Counted from the stretch's first letter, positions 14,754 through 25,006 are shown. The stretch is DNA of 64,000 nt from Actinoplanes cyaneus (GCF_016862095.1 NZ_BOMH01000007.1:372001-436000), one strand, 5' to 3'. Numbers and translations are program-made. The notes: generated from the sequence alone by a model not told the origin.

Positions 14754-16964
14754 TTACAGGGAGAGGATGCGGTCCAGGAACTCGCGGTAGCCGCGCATGG
14801 CCATGCGCATGCTCTCCGTGTCCGTCGTGCCGGTGCCGCGCAGCGGGTCGAGCTCGTCGCGCTCGGCCAGCAGGACCTCGGTCAGCTCGTTCACGGCGTC
14901 GGTGAGCAGGTCATGGGCGCGGGTGAGCGCGTTCACCGGGTCGTCGACGAACTCCGCCTTCACCTCGTGCCAGGCGGCCCGGAAGTGGCGGGCGGCGTCC
15001 TCGTCCCAGACCGTGGGACGGATGACCGAGCCCTCCGCGGCCGGGGTGATGGAGAGGTCGTCGTCCTCGGCGGCGCGGCGGTTCGGGCGGCGGACCGGCT
15101 CGGCGTCCTCCAGGCTGGCCGAGCGACGGGCGGCCGGGCGCGGCTCGTCGTCGAGCGGGTGGCGCCGGAAGTTGCTGATCGAGACGCCGGCCAGGCCGGA
15201 CTCCGGGTACGGCTGGAACTCCAGCGGCGGCGGCGTGACCGAGCCGGGCTGCGGCGCGGACGGGCCGGCCGGAGTGACCGAGGCGACGCCGAAGGCCTCG
15301 CCGGATCGGCCCAGGCTGTAACCGGTGGTGGCCGGCGAGCCGAACGCGAACCCGGTGTCCGGCGCGACCGGCAGGTCGGACGGCGCCCGGGTGGCCGGGA
15401 TCTGCGGGATGGGCGGCATCGGGTACGCCAGATCCGGCGCGGGAACCGAGGCCGAGCCGCTGACCGGGGCCGGCGCCGAACCGCTCACCGGAGATGAGCC
15501 GCTCACCGAAGCCGAGCCGCTGACGGGGGCCGGCGCTGAACCGCTGATCGGGGCCGAAGCCGAGCCGCTGATCGGGGCCGGAGCCGGGGCCGAGCCGCTG
15601 ATCGGAGCCGGAGCCTGCGGCTGAGCGGGGGAGACCGGCGCGGCGGACGCGGCCGGGTCGGCCGGCGCGGAACCGCCCTGCTCGGGCAGGTCCAGCGTGG
15701 CACCCGGGTGGTCCAGCGAGCCGCCGGCGTGGTCCAGCGAGACGGCCGGGTGGTCCGGGGTGAAGTCGGTCGCCAGGTACGGCGCCGGGGCGTAACCGGG
15801 TGACACCGGCGCGCCGGAGACCGGGCCGGCCGGGCCGCCCGAGGTCGGCGGCTGCACCGGGACCGACGCCCAGCCCGAGGCGGGAGCGGTCTCCTCGGCC
15901 GGGCTGTCCGCCGCGGGCGCCTCCTCGTGGCCCGGCACGTCGCCGGCCTGTGCGTACCCGGGGGCTCCTGCCCGTCCGTTCATGTCGTCACGTCCGTTCT
16001 CGTCGCGTGGTCCCGCCTGCTCGGCGGGGTCCTGGCCGGCCTCCGGCGACGCCTTGTCGGCCGGCTCGTCCGCGGGGGTGACCCCGGTGGACCTCTCGTC
16101 GGCCGGCGGCTCGGCGACGGGGGAGTCGCCGGGTTCAGCGACGTGGGTGTCGCTGAACCCAGCGACGTGGTTGTCGCCGAACTCACCGACGTGAGCGTCG
16201 CCGGGCTCGCCGACGTGAGCGTCGCCGGGCTCGGTGACCTGAGTGTCGCCGGACTCGGTGACCGGGACGTCGCCGTGACCGGTGACCCCGGTCTCCTCCG
16301 CGGCCGAAGGCTCCGCCCCGGCGGCGTGCCCGTTGACGCCCGGTTGCGCGTCGTCGGGACCTCGGCCGCCGAAGAGGAATCGCCCGGTGCCGCCGAGCCG
16401 GAATCCCCCGAAAGAGGTCTCCCGCCCCGGTGTATCGGCCTCGGGCCCCTGGGACTCTACGTCCTGGCCAGGGTCGGGCTCGTGGTCCGAAGGGATCGAG
16501 TGATCAGAATCGCCGTGCCGGGAACGGGCCGGTGGGGGGTTGCCGCGGTCACCCCGGGCCGGGCCGGGGCCACGACCGGCTGCCCGGTTCAGCCCGAACG
16601 GATCGCTGCCCGGCAGGTCGCCCGGATTGCCGTGGAAACCGTTGGCGTCGCCGGGGCCGTGCGGGCCGCGGGCGGACGCGACCGGTGCGAACGGGGACAC
16701 CGGGTGAGCTCCGAACGGCACGGACGACCCGGTCAGCAGGTCCACGGGGATCGGCGGGAGTGCACGGTCGGCGGGCTCGGACACCCGCCGGGAGCCCAGG
16801 GACAGCATCTCCGGCTCCGGTTCCCGCACCGACGACTCCTCCGCCGGGGGCAGATAGGCGGACGGCAGGTAGGTCGACTCGGCATCCGAATCCGGGCGAA
16901 CCTGCCAAAAGCGGGCAAGACCGGGCGCGGGCCGCGGATTGTCGGGGCTGGAGGTCGGCTCCAT
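14754..16964 (-). CDS. Large disordered protein with conserved C-terminal helical domain
   Basis: The product is about 736 residues. Residues 1-600 are rich in Pro, Gly, Asp and Ser and look disordered. They include an octapeptide array (TEPGDAHV, GEPGDAHV, GEFGDNHV, AEPGDSPV and variants, about eight units near residue 250) and a PISGSA/PVSGSA array near 480-520. The last 100 residues are predicted helical: ARHFRAAWHEVKAEFVDDP, then a LTRAHDLLTDAVNEL helix and a final MRGYREFLDRIL. A similar WxxVxxxFVDDPxxA module recurs in actinobacterial proteins of unknown function. No signal or membrane segment is seen. The ATG at 16964 has GGGAG 10 bases upstream. It is divergent from hisI. Confidence 0.7.
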   Translation of the reverse strand: MEPTSSPDNPRPAPGLARFWQVRPDSDAESTYLPSAYLPPAEESSVREPEPEMLSLGSRRVSEPADRALPPIPVDLLTGSSVPFGAHPVSPFAPVASARGPHGPGDANGFHGNPGDLPGSDPFGLNRAAGRGPGPARGDRGNPPPARSRHGDSDHSIPSDHEPDPGQDVESQGPEADTPGRETSFGGFRLGGTGRFLFGGRGPDDAQPGVNGHAAGAEPSAAEETGVTGHGDVPVTESGDTQVTEPGDAHVGEPGDAHVGEFGDNHVAGFSDTHVAEPGDSPVAEPPADERSTGVTPADEPADKASPEAGQDPAEQAGPRDENGRDDMNGRAGAPGYAQAGDVPGHEEAPAADSPAEETAPASGWASVPVQPPTSGGPAGPVSGAPVSPGYAPAPYLATDFTPDHPAVSLDHAGGSLDHPGATLDLPEQGGSAPADPAASAAPVSPAQPQAPAPISGSAPAPAPISGSASAPISGSAPAPVSGSASVSGSSPVSGSAPAPVSGSASVPAPDLAYPMPPIPQIPATRAPSDLPVAPDTGFAFGSPATTGYSLGRSGEAFGVASVTPAGPSAPQPGSVTPPPLEFQPYPESGLAGVSISNFRRHPLDDEPRPAARRSASLEDAEPVRRPNRRAAEDDDLSITPAAEGSVIRPTVWDEDAARHFRAAWHEVKAEFVDDPVNALTRAHDLLTDAVNELTEVLLAERDELDPLRGTGTTDTESMRMAMRGYREFLDRILSL

Positions 16965-17169
16965 CGGTAAACCACTCCCGTCGCGAGGCGCGCCACCGGG
17001 GCTTGGAGCTGCGCAGACACACCGGCGGCGAGCGCCGGGGCATCTAGGCAGGTAACGGCGCCCCGCCGACGGTACCGCCCCGATGGGCCCGGCACATCCC
17101 CTGTGACCGGATCGTGGGCCCTCACGAGCCGGTGCAAGGATTCCGCGATCGTGCGGGAGAATCGTCGTC

Positions 17170-17526
17170 GTGTCAGATGCAGAGACTTCCCTGGACGCGG
17201 CGATCGCCGCGCGGCTCAAGCGCACTCCGGACGGCCTGGTCGCCGCGATCGTGCAGGAGCACGGCACCGGCGACGTGCTGATGCTGGCCTGGATGGACGC
17301 CGAGGCGCTGCATCGGACGCTGACGACCGGCAAGGCCACCTACTGGTCCCGCAGCCGTCAGGAGTACTGGGTGAAGGGCGCCACGTCCGGCCACCACCAG
17401 CGGGTCCGGAAGGTGGCGCTGGACTGCGACGGCGACGCGCTGCTGCTGACCGTCGAGCAGACCGGCGCGGCCTGCCACACCGGAACGCACACCTGTTTCA
17501 GCGACGACCTGAAGGTGGCCCAGTGA
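17170..17526 (+). CDS. hisI: Phosphoribosyl-AMP cyclohydrolase
   Basis: This 118-residue HisI opens the adenine ring of phosphoribosyl-AMP in histidine synthesis. The metal-binding residues are visible: DCDGD (about 84-88) and the cysteines of [11 protein letters not shown] (about 100-109). The catalytic core [18 protein letters not shown] is at about 58-75. It is the monofunctional form, without a HisE domain, as usual in this phylum. It overlaps trpE by four bases (GTGA), coupling histidine and tryptophan genes. The GTG start has GGGAGA about nine bases upstream. Confidence 0.93.
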   Translation: MSDAETSLDAAIAARLKRTPDGLVAAIVQEHGTGDVLMLAWMDAEALHRTLTTGKATYWSRSRQEYWVKGATSGHHQRVRKVALDCDGDALLLTVEQTGAACHTGTHTCFSDDLKVAQ

Positions 17527-19028
17527 CCAGTGGAGCGACTTCTCCGGACGAGAGCCAATTCGTCAGTACGCGTCGGCGGGTCATCCCGGTCACCCGCAAG
17601 CTGCTGGCCGACGGTGAGACCCCGGTCGGCGTCTACACGAAGCTTGCCGGCGGCCCGGGCACATTCCTGCTGGAGTCCGCCGAGCAGGGCATCGCGTGGT
17701 CGCGGTACTCGTTCATCGGCGTCCGCAGCGCGGCGACCCTGATCGAGCGTGACGGTGAGGCGGCCTGGCTGGGCACCCCGCCGCCCGGGGTGCCGCTCGG
17801 CGGTGACCCGGTCGAGGCGCTGCGGCAGACCGTGGCGGCGCTGGCCGACGGCCCGTCGGAGGGTGATCTGCCCCCGCTGACCGGTGGCATGGTCGGTTAC
17901 CTGAGCTACGACCTGGTCCGGCGCTTCGAGCGGCTGCCGTCCACCGCCGACGACGACCTGAACCTGCCCGAGCTGGGCATGATGCTCGCCACCGACCTGG
18001 TGGTGCTCGACCACCACGACGGCTCGGCGCTGCTGGTGGCGAACGCCGTGGTGGCGCAGGACGCCGACGACGCGGCCCGGCGTGCGGCGTACCACCACGC
18101 GGTCGGCCGGCTGGACGCGATGACCACCGCGCTGTCCCGGCCCACCCCGCCGATGGTCTCCACCGTGGAACGGCCGGGGCCCGGCGAGCCGGTCAGCCGC
18201 ACCGCCCCCGGCGACTACCAGAAGGCGGTCGAGGAGGCGAAGGAGGCGATCCGGGCCGGCGAGTGCTTCCAGATCGTGGTGGCGCAGCGGTTCGAGCGGC
18301 CCACCGACGCGAACGCGCTGGACATCTACCGGGTGCTGCGGGCGACGAACCCGAGCCCGTACATGTATCTGCTCCGCTTCGACGACTTCGACATCGTCGG
18401 CTCGTCGCCGGAGGCGCACCTCAAGGTCAGTGCTAACCGGACCGCGCTGCTGCACCCGATCGCCGGCACCCGCTGGCGCGGCGCGACCCCGGAGCAGGAC
18501 GCCGCGCTCGCCGCCGAGCTGCTCGCCGACCCGAAGGAGCGCTCCGAGCATGTGATGCTGGTCGACCTGGGCCGCAACGACCTGGGCCGGGTCTGCGAGC
18601 CGGGCAGCGTCGAGGTGCCGGAGTTCGCCCGGATCGAGCGGTACAGCCACGTGATGCACATCGTGTCCACCGTCGTCGGCGAGCTCCGCGCGGACCGGAC
18701 GGCGTTCGACGCGCTCGCCGCGACGTTCCCGGCCGGGACGCTCTCCGGGGCGCCCAAGGTCCGGGCCATGGAGATCATCGAGTCGCTGGAACCGACGCGG
18801 CGCGGCCTCTACGGCGGGACGGTCGGCTACTTCGGCTTCGCCGGTGACATGGACATGGCGATCGCGATCCGGACGGCGCTGCTCAAGGACGGGGTGGCCT
18901 ACGTCGGGGCGGGCGCCGGCATCGTCGCCGACTCCGACCCGGCCGCGGAGGAGCAGGAGACGCGGAACAAGGCGGCGGCCGTGCTGGCCGCGATCGCCGC
19001 CGCCGAGACCCTGCGAGCGGCCCGATGA
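17523..19028 (+). CDS. trpE: Anthranilate synthase component I
   Basis: This 501-residue protein is the aminase subunit that converts chorismate to anthranilate. The N-terminal domain contains the LLES element (about 45-48) of the tryptophan feedback site. The chorismate-binding domain spans about 225-490, with [33 protein letters not shown] and [16 protein letters not shown]. The GTG start lies inside the hisI stop region; the stop codon overlaps the next gene (ATGA). No trpG or trpD is present in the window, so the glutaminase partner is encoded elsewhere. Confidence 0.94.
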   Translation: MTSGATSPDESQFVSTRRRVIPVTRKLLADGETPVGVYTKLAGGPGTFLLESAEQGIAWSRYSFIGVRSAATLIERDGEAAWLGTPPPGVPLGGDPVEALRQTVAALADGPSEGDLPPLTGGMVGYLSYDLVRRFERLPSTADDDLNLPELGMMLATDLVVLDHHDGSALLVANAVVAQDADDAARRAAYHHAVGRLDAMTTALSRPTPPMVSTVERPGPGEPVSRTAPGDYQKAVEEAKEAIRAGECFQIVVAQRFERPTDANALDIYRVLRATNPSPYMYLLRFDDFDIVGSSPEAHLKVSANRTALLHPIAGTRWRGATPEQDAALAAELLADPKERSEHVMLVDLGRNDLGRVCEPGSVEVPEFARIERYSHVMHIVSTVVGELRADRTAFDALAATFPAGTLSGAPKVRAMEIIESLEPTRRGLYGGTVGYFGFAGDMDMAIAIRTALLKDGVAYVGAGAGIVADSDPAAEEQETRNKAAAVLAAIAAAETLRAAR

Positions 19029-19648
19029 CCGCTCCCGCCCCGAGCGGCGAGCCGGTGGCCGCGGCCACGTCGAGCGGTGAGCCGGCGGCCGGTGCCACCC
19101 CGGGCACGCGACGGTCGCACCTGACGGCGGTCCTCGCCTGCCTCGCCGGGGCCGGCCTCACCCTCTACGCCGTCACCCGAACGTGGTCGTCGACCGTGGA
19201 GCACCGCACCGGCCTCTCGGATCTGACCACCATCCGCACCGGCGCCGACGAGCAGCCGTGGCTCGTCGGCCTGGCCGTGGTCGCGCTGGCCGGCGCCGGG
19301 GCGCTGCTCGCCACCAAGGGCCTGGCCCGGCGGATCCTGGGCGGCGTGCTGCTGCTGGCCGGCGCGGGGATCGCGGCGGGCGCGGTGCTCGCGCGGGCAG
19401 CCCTGGACGCCGGTGAGGCCGGGGCGGCCGCCACGCTCTGGCCGGTCGCGTGCGTGGCCGGCGGCCTGGCGATCGCGATGGGCGGCTTGCTCGCCGCGCG
19501 GCACGGTCACCTCTGGGCGGCGATGTCCTCGCGGTACGAACGCAGGCCCGCCCCCGCCGCCGTACGCCGGGAAGGCTCTGATCGGGAACCGGCGGACAAC
19601 CGTGCCGCGTGGGACGCACTCGACCGCGGCGACGACCCGACGGACTGA
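19025..19648 (+). CDS. Trp-biosynthesis-associated membrane protein (TIGR02234)
   Basis: This 207-residue protein has an Ala/Ser-rich N-terminus and four hydrophobic segments (about 33-50, 80-97, 102-122, 133-152), then a basic, polar C-terminal tail. A gene of this kind follows trpE in many actinobacteria, including Mycobacterium. Its function is unknown. It overlaps trpE by ATGA, so it is translated with it. The short TWSSTVEHRTGLSDL loop after the first membrane segment would be extracytoplasmic. Confidence 0.82.
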   Translation: MTAPAPSGEPVAAATSSGEPAAGATPGTRRSHLTAVLACLAGAGLTLYAVTRTWSSTVEHRTGLSDLTTIRTGADEQPWLVGLAVVALAGAGALLATKGLARRILGGVLLLAGAGIAAGAVLARAALDAGEAGAAATLWPVACVAGGLAIAMGGLLAARHGHLWAAMSSRYERRPAPAAVRREGSDREPADNRAAWDALDRGDDPTD

Positions 19649-19661
19649 GGGACTTTCCGCA

Positions 19662-19712
19662 GTATCAGTGAACGAGCTGTATCAGTGAACGAGCGGCGTC
19701 AGTGAACAGTGG
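19662..19712. repeat. Three tandem 17-bp repeats
   Basis: TCAGTGAAC recurs at 19665, 19682 and 19699 with exact 17-bp period; the first two units are almost identical (GTATCAGTGAACGAGC). The last copy contains the stop codon of the minus-strand gene, and the array lies just after the upstream membrane-protein gene. Confidence 0.7.
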
Positions 19713-19986
19713 ACGCGACCGCACGCGCCCGGTGCCGGGCCGCCGCAACGGTCCGCCGGGAGGAGGTGGCGACGATCGCGGCCACCGCCCGGCTGGTCTC
19801 GGCGCGCGCCGCGGCACGAGCCCGGTCCGCCTCGATCGCCGACCACGCGTTGTCCCGCGCGGTCCGCACGTTGGCGGGCCCCACCACCGCCCGCTGCACC
19901 CCGGTCACGACCTCCGCCGCGATGGCGACGAGGCTCCGGGAGACCTCGGCGAAACCGGATGTCTGAGGGGTCTGGTCAGTGGCCAT
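19699..19986 (-). CDS. Hypothetical alanine-rich protein
   Basis: The product is a 95-residue, basic, Ala/Arg-rich protein predicted to be mostly helical (SRSLVAIAAEVVTGVQRAVV, then DNAWSAIEADRARAAARAE). No signal peptide or known motif is seen. The ATG at 19986 has GGAG eight bases upstream, which decides against the longer frame. It lies antisense to the trp genes and separates trpE from trpC. It may be a lineage-specific gene; a function cannot be assigned. Confidence 0.55.
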   Translation of the reverse strand: MATDQTPQTSGFAEVSRSLVAIAAEVVTGVQRAVVGPANVRTARDNAWSAIEADRARAAARAETSRAVAAIVATSSRRTVAAARHRARAVASTVH

Positions 19987-20332
19987 TGGTCGACTCCGCA
20001 TCATCATCGTGATCGTCGGCGGTGGCGGTGGCGGCGCTGTCGACGCCGCAGACAAGTTTGCCCGAGGGACACGATGCCGGAGCCGTATTTCCGCTCCGTG
20101 ACGCCCGTGTCACCGCATGGTGGTGTCGGCCGTTCGGGGGAGGTGCCCCTGCACAGGGCTTCGCGACCCACCTGCTCGATGTATGCGACATGTGAGCGAA
20201 GTGACATGCGGGGCGGGCAGCCTGGCATTATGCCCCAGTCCAACTCGTGAGGCGCGCCATACCCCGGGAGCCCGGGGACGGGCCACGACGCCTAGCATCG
20301 GGCCGAAGACACCCGGAGAGGGGAGTCATTAC
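19987..20332. other. Gap upstream of trpC
   Basis: This 346-bp gap has no convincing gene. It should hold the trpC promoter; TAGCAT at 20293-20298 is a possible -10 element. I see no run of tryptophan codons or attenuator hairpin. CCGTGTCACCGCATGGT (20105-20121) is repeated exactly at 38116-38132. Confidence 0.4.
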
Positions 20333-21175
20333 GTGACATCCGATCGTGGCGGACCCGCGCGGCCGCAGAACGTACTCGAGGAGATCCTCGCCGGTGTGCG
20401 CGAGGACGTAGCGGCGCGTCAGGCACAGACGCCGTTGGAGCAGGTGCGGGAGCTCGCCGCCGCCGCGCCCCCGGCGATCGACGCCTACGCGGCCCTGCGC
20501 AAGCCGGGCGTGGCGGTGATCGCCGAGGTGAAGCGGTCGTCCCCGTCCAAGGGTGCGCTCGCCGACATCCCGGACCCGGCCGAGCTGGCCGGGGAGTATG
20601 CGGCCGGTGGTGCCCGGTGCATCAGCGTGCTCACCGAGGGCCGGTGGTTCGGCGGCTCGCTGGACGACCTGGTCGCGGTGCGTGCCGCGGTCAAGGTGCC
20701 GGTCCTGCGCAAGGACTTCGTGATCTCCAGCTACCAGGTGCACGAGGCCCGGGCCCACGGCGCGGACCTGGTCCTGCTGATCGTCGCGGCGCTGGAGCAG
20801 AACGCGCTGGTCGGTCTCCTGGAGCGGATCGAGTCGCTGGGCATGACCGCCCTCGTCGAGGTGCACAACGAGGAGGAGGCGGACCGCGCCCTCGAGGCGA
20901 ACGCGAAGGTCATCGGGGTGAACGCCCGTGACCTGCGGACCCTCGAGGTGGACCGGTCCGTCTTCGAGCGGATCGCGCCCGGCCTGCCGAACAACGTCGT
21001 GAAGATCGCCGAGTCCGGCGTCCGCGGCCCGCACGACCTGATCCGGTACGCCTCGGCGGGCGCCGACGCGGTGCTGGTCGGCGAGGGCCTGGTCACCCAG
21101 AAGTCGCCGCGGGACGCGGTGGCCGAGCTGGTCAACGCGGGCAACCACCCGGCGACCCCGAGGCCCGTGCGATGA
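20333..21175 (+). CDS. trpC: Indole-3-glycerol phosphate synthase
   Basis: This 280-residue TIM-barrel enzyme converts CdRP to indole-3-glycerol phosphate. The catalytic segment [11 protein letters not shown] is at about 65-75, and the phosphate-binding [11 protein letters not shown] and [11 protein letters not shown] are near 225-250. It is monofunctional. The GTG start follows a purine-rich GGAGAGGGGAG tract. It overlaps trpB by four bases and opens a second trp transcription unit, trpC-trpB-trpA-pdxH. Confidence 0.95.
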   Translation: MTSDRGGPARPQNVLEEILAGVREDVAARQAQTPLEQVRELAAAAPPAIDAYAALRKPGVAVIAEVKRSSPSKGALADIPDPAELAGEYAAGGARCISVLTEGRWFGGSLDDLVAVRAAVKVPVLRKDFVISSYQVHEARAHGADLVLLIVAALEQNALVGLLERIESLGMTALVEVHNEEEADRALEANAKVIGVNARDLRTLEVDRSVFERIAPGLPNNVVKIAESGVRGPHDLIRYASAGADAVLVGEGLVTQKSPRDAVAELVNAGNHPATPRPVR

Positions 21176-22413
21176 GTGCCGGGACCCTTCCCGACCTGTC
21201 CGGGCACTTCGGTCGCTACGGTGGCCGCTTCGTCCCGGAAGCACTGATCAAGGCACTGGACGAGCTGGAGACGGCGTACCGGTCGGCGAAGGTCGACCCG
21301 GAGTTCCAGGCCGAGTTCGAGGACCTGCTGCTGAACTACGCGGGCACCCCGTCGCTGCTCTACCCGGCGAAGCGCCTCTCCGCGAAGCTCGGCGCCGAGA
21401 TCTGGCTCAAGCGTGAGGACCTGAACCACACCGGCGCGCACAAGGTGCGCAACGTGCTCGGCCAGGCTCTGCTCGCGAAGCGGATGGGCAAGCCCCGGGT
21501 GATCGCCGAGACCGGGGCCGGCCAGCACGGGGTGGCCAGCGCGACCGCGGCCGCCCTGCTCGACCTCGAGTGCGTGGTCTACATGGGCGAGACCGACACC
21601 GAGCGCCAGGCGCTGAACGTGGCCCGGATGCGGATGCTCGGCGCCACTGTCGTGCCGGTCACCAACGGCTCGCGGACCCTGAAGGACGCGCTGAACGAGG
21701 CGCTGCGTGACTGGGTCTCCACCGTCGAGACCACCCACTACCTGCTCGGTACGGCGGCCGGCCCGCACCCGTTCCCGGAAATCGTCCGTGACTTCGTGGG
21801 CGGCATCGGCGTCGAGGCCCGCCGGCAGTCCCTGGACCAGATCGGCCGGCTGCCGGACGCGGTCGCGGCCTGTGTCGGTGGCGGCTCCAACGCGATCGGC
21901 ATCTTCCACGCGTTCGTGCCCGACGAGGGCGTGCGGCTGTACGGTTTCGAGGCCGGTGGCGCCGGCGTGGAGACCGGCCGGCACGCGGCGTCGATCACCG
22001 GCGGTTCGATCGGCGTGCTGCACGGCAACCGGACGTACCTGCTGCAGGACGAGGACGGGCAGACCATCGAGTCGCACTCGATCTCGGCCGGCCTGGACTA
22101 CCCGGGTGTCGGCCCGGAGCACGCCTGGCTGCACGACACCGGGCGGGCCACCTACGAGCCGGTCACCGACGACGAGGCGATGGCGGCGTTCCAGCTGCTC
22201 TGCCGTACCGAGGGGATCATCCCGGCGATCGAGAGCGCGCACGCTCTGGCCGGCGCCGCGAAGATCGCCCCGCGGCTGCGCGAGGAGCTGGGCCGCACCC
22301 CGGTCATCGTGATCAACCTGTCCGGCCGTGGCGACAAGGACGTGCACACGGCGGGTGCGTACTTCGGCATCCTCGACCCGGTCGAGGCGGTAGTCCCCGG
22401 GGAGAACACGTGA
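21172..22413 (+). CDS. trpB: Tryptophan synthase beta chain
   Basis: This 413-residue PLP enzyme joins indole and serine. The PLP lysine is in HTGAHKVRN (K91), the phosphate cup is GGGSNAIG (about 237-244), and the start [11 protein letters not shown] is typical of TrpB1. It forms the alpha2-beta2 complex with TrpA, encoded immediately after it with a GTGA overlap. Confidence 0.96.
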   Translation: MSAGTLPDLSGHFGRYGGRFVPEALIKALDELETAYRSAKVDPEFQAEFEDLLLNYAGTPSLLYPAKRLSAKLGAEIWLKREDLNHTGAHKVRNVLGQALLAKRMGKPRVIAETGAGQHGVASATAAALLDLECVVYMGETDTERQALNVARMRMLGATVVPVTNGSRTLKDALNEALRDWVSTVETTHYLLGTAAGPHPFPEIVRDFVGGIGVEARRQSLDQIGRLPDAVAACVGGGSNAIGIFHAFVPDEGVRLYGFEAGGAGVETGRHAASITGGSIGVLHGNRTYLLQDEDGQTIESHSISAGLDYPGVGPEHAWLHDTGRATYEPVTDDEAMAAFQLLCRTEGIIPAIESAHALAGAAKIAPRLREELGRTPVIVINLSGRGDKDVHTAGAYFGILDPVEAVVPGENT

Positions 22414-23216
22414 GTCGCGTGAGCATCGCGGAGACCTTCGCGAAGGCCAAGTCGGACAACCGCGCGGTGCTGATCGGCTGCATGCCGGCCGGCTTCCCGA
22501 CGGTGGACCACAGCATCGAGTCGATGATCGCGATGCACGAGGCCGGCTGCGACGTGATCGAGGTCGAGCTGCCGTACTCGGACCCGGTGATGGACGGCCC
22601 TGTGATCCAGAAGGCCAGCGACATCGCCCTGGCCGGCGGCGTCCGGACCAGGGACACCCTGAAGATCATCGAGGCCGTGGCGTCGGCCGGCGCCACGGTC
22701 GTGCTGATGACCTACTGGAACCCGATCGAGAAGTACGGCGTCGACGCGTTCGCCCGCGATCTCGCCGCGGCCGGGGCGACCGGGCTGATCACGCCCGACC
22801 TGATCCCGGACGAGGCCGGCGAGTGGATCGCCGCGTCGGACCGGCACGGGATCGACCGCACGTTCCTGGTCGCGCCGAGCTCGACCGACGAGCGCCTCGC
22901 GATGACCCTGGAGAACTGCCGGGGCTTCGTCTACGCCACCGCGCTGATGGGCGTCACCGGCGCCCGCACGTCCGTCTCCTCGCAGGCACCCGAGCTGGTC
23001 GCCCGGATCCGCCGCGCCGACCCGGTCATGCCGATCGGCGTCGGGCTCGGCGTCGGCACCGGTGACCAGGCCGCCGAGGTGGCCGCGTTCGCCGACGGCG
23101 TGATCGTGGGCAGCGCCCTGATCCGCTGCGTGCTGGAGGCGCCCGACCGGGCCACCGGCCTGACCCGCCTGCGCTCGCTCAGCTCGGAGCTGGCGGACGG
23201 TGTGCGCCGCCGCTGA
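22410..23216 (+). CDS. trpA: Tryptophan synthase alpha chain
   Basis: This 268-residue TIM-barrel lyase cleaves indole-3-glycerol phosphate. The two catalytic acids are present in [15 protein letters not shown]51 and D62, matching E49 and D60 of the Salmonella enzyme. The phosphate-binding loop GLGVGTGDQ is near 212. The GTG start overlaps trpB by four bases. The stop overlaps the start of the next gene by one base (TGATG). Confidence 0.95.
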   Translation: MSRVSIAETFAKAKSDNRAVLIGCMPAGFPTVDHSIESMIAMHEAGCDVIEVELPYSDPVMDGPVIQKASDIALAGGVRTRDTLKIIEAVASAGATVVLMTYWNPIEKYGVDAFARDLAAAGATGLITPDLIPDEAGEWIAASDRHGIDRTFLVAPSSTDERLAMTLENCRGFVYATALMGVTGARTSVSSQAPELVARIRRADPVMPIGVGLGVGTGDQAAEVAAFADGVIVGSALIRCVLEAPDRATGLTRLRSLSSELADGVRRR

Positions 23217-23869
23217 TGAGCATCAGCTGGTTGTTACGCACCCTCCCGGCGATGACCGGCGAGCTGGCCCGGTTCGACCTCGACCGGACCCCGGCCGAGC
23301 CGCGTGAGCTGTTCCTGCGCTGGTTCGGCGAGGCGGTCGCGGCCGGGGTGCGCGAGCCGCACGCCATGAACCTGGCGACGGTCGACGAGGGCGGGCTGCC
23401 CGACGTGCGGGTCCTGCTGCTGCGCGAGGTGGACGAGCGCGGCTGGCACTTCGCCACCGACCGTCGCAGCGCCAAGGGCCGTCAGCTCACCGCGGGCCCG
23501 CAGGCGGCGCTCGGTTTCTACTGGCCCGAGCAGGGGCGGCAGATCCGCGTACGCGGGAAGGTGTTCGATCTCGGTCTTGCGGCCGCGGCCGCGGACTTCC
23601 TGTCGCGCTCCCCGACGTCGAGGACGGCGTCGCTGAGCAGTGTGCAGAGCGACGTGCTGGCCGACTTGTCGGATGTCACCCTGGCGATGCACGAGGCCGA
23701 GCGGCTGCTGGCCGAGGACCCGGACTTCGTGCCGGAGAGCCACGTCATGTACGCGCTGGCGCCGGTCAGCGTCGAGTTCTGGCAGGGTGAGCCCGCTTCC
23801 CGGCGGCATCCGCGGCTGCGCTACCGGCGCTCCGCCGATTCCTGGGTCAAGGAAGCTCTCTGGCCCTGA
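23216..23869 (+). CDS. pdxH: Pyridoxamine 5'-phosphate oxidase-like protein
   Basis: This 217-residue protein is similar in length to PdxH. It has REPHAMNLATVDEGGLPDVR (about 44-63), the FMN-contacting RVLLLREVDERGW and KGRQL segments, and the C-terminal VEFWQG with RHPRLRY that form the PLP site in true PdxH. The classical RLHDR motif is altered (SRRHPRLRY), so activity is likely but not certain. The reaction would oxidise PNP or PMP to PLP using FMN and oxygen. The 1-base overlap with trpA suggests co-translation with PLP-dependent TrpB, a sensible but unproven link. Confidence 0.78.
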   Translation: MSISWLLRTLPAMTGELARFDLDRTPAEPRELFLRWFGEAVAAGVREPHAMNLATVDEGGLPDVRVLLLREVDERGWHFATDRRSAKGRQLTAGPQAALGFYWPEQGRQIRVRGKVFDLGLAAAAADFLSRSPTSRTASLSSVQSDVLADLSDVTLAMHEAERLLAEDPDFVPESHVMYALAPVSVEFWQGEPASRRHPRLRYRRSADSWVKEALWP

Positions 23870-23924
23870 ACCGTTGCCTCCCTGGGCATTGCGCAGTGGC
23901 CCGGCGACGGTAGCGTGTGCACCC

Positions 23925-24983
23925 GTGAACTACGCCCTCATCCCCAGTCCCACCACGTCGGTGTGGCACCTGGGCCCACTCCCGATCCGGGCCTACGCGC
24001 TGTGCATCATCGCCGGCATGGTCGTCGCCACCCTGCTGATGGAGCAGCGGCTGCGTCACCGCGGGGTGGCGCCCTGGGCGTCGCTGGACATGGTGGTCTG
24101 GGCGGTGCCGTTCGGCATCGTCGGCGCCCGGCTCTACCACCTGGCCACCTCCCCGCAGGACTACTTCGGCTCCGGCGGTGACCCGGTCCGGGCGCTGTAC
24201 ATCTGGGAGGGCGGCCTCGGCATCTGGGGCGCCGTCGCCGGTGGCGCGCTCGGCGCGTGGATCGCGGCCCGGCAGATGGGCATCCCGCTGAGCGTCTTCG
24301 CCGACTCGCTCGCCCCGGCGCTGCCGATCGCGCAGGCCATCGGCCGGTTCGGCAATTGGTTCAACAACGAGCTCTACGGCAAGGTCACCACGCTGCCCTG
24401 GGGCCTGCAGGTGCACACCATGGACACCGCGAACCCGGGTCACGCGTCGACCGTCGACGGCGAGCCGCTGACCCTTCCCGACCTCTACCACCCGACCTTC
24501 CTCTACGAGGCGATCTGGGACGTCGGCGTCGGCGGCCTGGTCTGGCTGCTGGACCGGAGGTTCAAGTTCGGCAGGGGCCGGGCGTTCGCGCTGTACGTGA
24601 TGGCGTACACGGCGGGCCGCTGCTGGATCGAGATGCTGCGCACCGACGAGGCCAACCACTTCTTCGGCATCCGGCTCAACGTGTTCGTGTCGATCGTGGT
24701 GTTCCTGGGCGCGGCGATCTACTTCGTCGTCAAGCGTGGCCCCCGGGAGTACGTGATTCCCACCGACGCGCCCGAGCCGGCCGTCGAGGGCTCGGACGTC
24801 TCCGCGGTGGATGTCTCCGCCGAGACGACCGCCACCAAGGCGCCGGCGTCGTACCGGGTGGTCACCGAGGAGGAGTTCCTGGAGTACCGGAAGACCGGGG
24901 CGATCCCGGCCGCCGAGGAGCGCGAGGCCGACCCCGAGCCCGTGACCAGCGAGTCCGCCGACAACTCCGCCGGCGACCGCTGA
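23925..24983 (+). CDS. lgt: Prolipoprotein diacylglyceryl transferase
   Basis: This 352-residue protein has about seven membrane segments. It transfers diacylglycerol from phosphatidylglycerol to the lipobox cysteine of prolipoproteins. The Lgt signature GRFGNWFNNELYG is at about 140-152, with YHPTFLYEAIWD near 190 and GRxxE (GRCWIEMLRTDE) near 231. The last 80 residues form an acidic cytoplasmic tail not needed in short homologues. The GTG lacks a ribosome site, and a TAGCGT -10-like element ends seven bases upstream, so a leaderless transcript is likely. Several lipoproteins in this window would be its substrates. Confidence 0.93.
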   Translation: MNYALIPSPTTSVWHLGPLPIRAYALCIIAGMVVATLLMEQRLRHRGVAPWASLDMVVWAVPFGIVGARLYHLATSPQDYFGSGGDPVRALYIWEGGLGIWGAVAGGALGAWIAARQMGIPLSVFADSLAPALPIAQAIGRFGNWFNNELYGKVTTLPWGLQVHTMDTANPGHASTVDGEPLTLPDLYHPTFLYEAIWDVGVGGLVWLLDRRFKFGRGRAFALYVMAYTAGRCWIEMLRTDEANHFFGIRLNVFVSIVVFLGAAIYFVVKRGPREYVIPTDAPEPAVEGSDVSAVDVSAETTATKAPASYRVVTEEEFLEYRKTGAIPAAEEREADPEPVTSESADNSAGDR

Positions 24984-25006
24984 GCCCGGCGGAAGGCGGG
25001 CAACAC

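Noticed and set aside
20333..20420. trp leader peptide or T-box near trpC
   Set aside because: No tandem Trp codons, T-box sequence or alternative hairpins were found in 19987-20332.
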